Shown: positions 63,300 to 64,000 of the stretch, piece by piece
Numbering within the stretch: position 1 is the first letter of the stretch
Layout of the letters: every line of letters starts with the position of its first letter
Assembly: GCF_004798865.1 (NCBI RefSeq)
Contig: NW_025335440.1
Span: 9,544,857 to 9,608,856, forward strand
Direction of reading: 5' to 3'
Length of the DNA: 64,000 nucleotides
Source: Varanus komodoensis
Taxonomy: Eukaryota; Chordata; Lepidosauria; Squamata; Varanidae
Translations under genes and position numbers: made by a program
Notes under the pieces: model-generated
The model's database searches: none
Told to the model about the DNA's origin: nothing
Seen by the model: only the letters and a program-made list of their open reading frames with translations

Positions 63300-64000
63300 A
63301 TATGGGAGCACTGTGGGAGTTGCTGGGGCCTACAGTGAAAGAGGGCTTGTGGGCGTCTTTGCGGTCCCTGAGCCAGTCCAGCTTCTGGACCTGCCCTGGC
63401 AGTAGGTGGAATGAAACAGATGCCTCAGGGAGCAGCGCTGGGAGGTGCACCAAGGTGTTCGAGGAGAGAGCTGTGGGCCATGCACAACCAGGGCGTCTTC
63501 TTTTCACCGGGTCCAGCGCTTACTTTTTAGAGCATCTGTTCTGGTGACTTCAACCAAAGTTTCAGTCTGGGTCAGACTCCTGCACTGAACTTAGGAGGGA
63601 TTCTCCCACGGGTGCAACCAAGTCTCCTGCTGACTTTGGATGGGCCTTTATGGCGGTCCCTCCCCTAAGCCAAGGAGCATTTTGCTTCCGAGAATTAAGC
63701 AGCCCACCAGCAGCCAAGGCCTTCGCCCATTTGCAAGAAAACTTTCCGCATTCACAGTTAGTTCACGACACAGGCAGGACCAATCCCATTTCCAACATAG
63801 ATTGGTTTTCAGTGCCATGTGTTATAATGCGCTGTCCGTTGTGGCGGGTCATGGGTGAAGGCAACCCTGTGATCTTTGGTATGAGCAGGGAATCTCCAGG
63901 ACTCCGCCACTAGGAGACCTGTGTTCACAGGCAACGCAAAACCCACAGGAAGGTTTAATTTGCACGCGTCAGCCAGATTTCTTGCATAGCTCTCCAGTGT
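63300..64000. other. Apparently unique sequence to window end
   Basis: No gene or repeat recognised. Confidence 0.42.

Overview
The window reads as a stretch of squamate (lizard-type) nuclear DNA that is intergenic or deeply intronic. No host protein-coding gene, tRNA, rRNA or CRISPR array could be supported. The organism call rests on the repeats: RTE-BovB LINE pieces, many CR1 and L2-like LINE pieces, an abundant tRNA-headed SINE with an L2-like tail, short palindromic MITE-like elements, and two related solo LTRs. BovB together with sauropsid CR1 is typical of lizards and snakes; birds, crocodiles and turtles do not normally carry BovB. Two runs of exactly 100 N (5711-5810, 33746-33845) are assembly gaps, both set in microsatellites.

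Layout. 1-9700: SINE fragments, a first solo LTR (2803-3556), L2 tails around the first gap, CR1 pieces and a BovB piece (8738-9419). 11.6-18.2 kb: a dense repeat cluster with a SINE, a minus-strand BovB piece, two CR1 fragments facing each other as an inverted repeat, then a long degraded CR1 that a BovB entered, with the CR1/BovB junction present twice about 400 bp apart. 18.2-25.9 kb: mostly unique sequence with possible conserved non-coding stretches. 25.9-31.3 kb: the best element in the window, an L2-like LINE with most of its reverse transcriptase (25955-27685), followed by three 5'-truncated relatives and a CR1. 31.3-37 kb: largely unique, with a hairpin and short tandem duplications. 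36.96-37.69 kb: a four-unit tandem array of roughly 180 bp carrying telomere-like TTAGGG runs. 38.5-39.2 kb: a second solo LTR with a 4-bp target duplication. 41.7-48.7 kb: CR1, SINE, L2 and MITE pieces, plus a perfect 21-bp hairpin at a SINE tail. 48.7-64 kb: GC-rich unique sequence with a CpG-rich patch and hairpin, a G-quadruplex-prone stretch, more SINEs and old L2 tails.

How the parts relate: the SINEs share their 3' tail with the L2-like LINEs here, which suggests L2 machinery moved them. CR1 pieces end in octamer-like tails (TTTCTATG) and BovB pieces in short CAA-rich tails, as expected for those families. Family assignments come from remembered family hallmarks, not from a database search. 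Element edges are accurate to perhaps 10-30 bp unless a target duplication fixes them.
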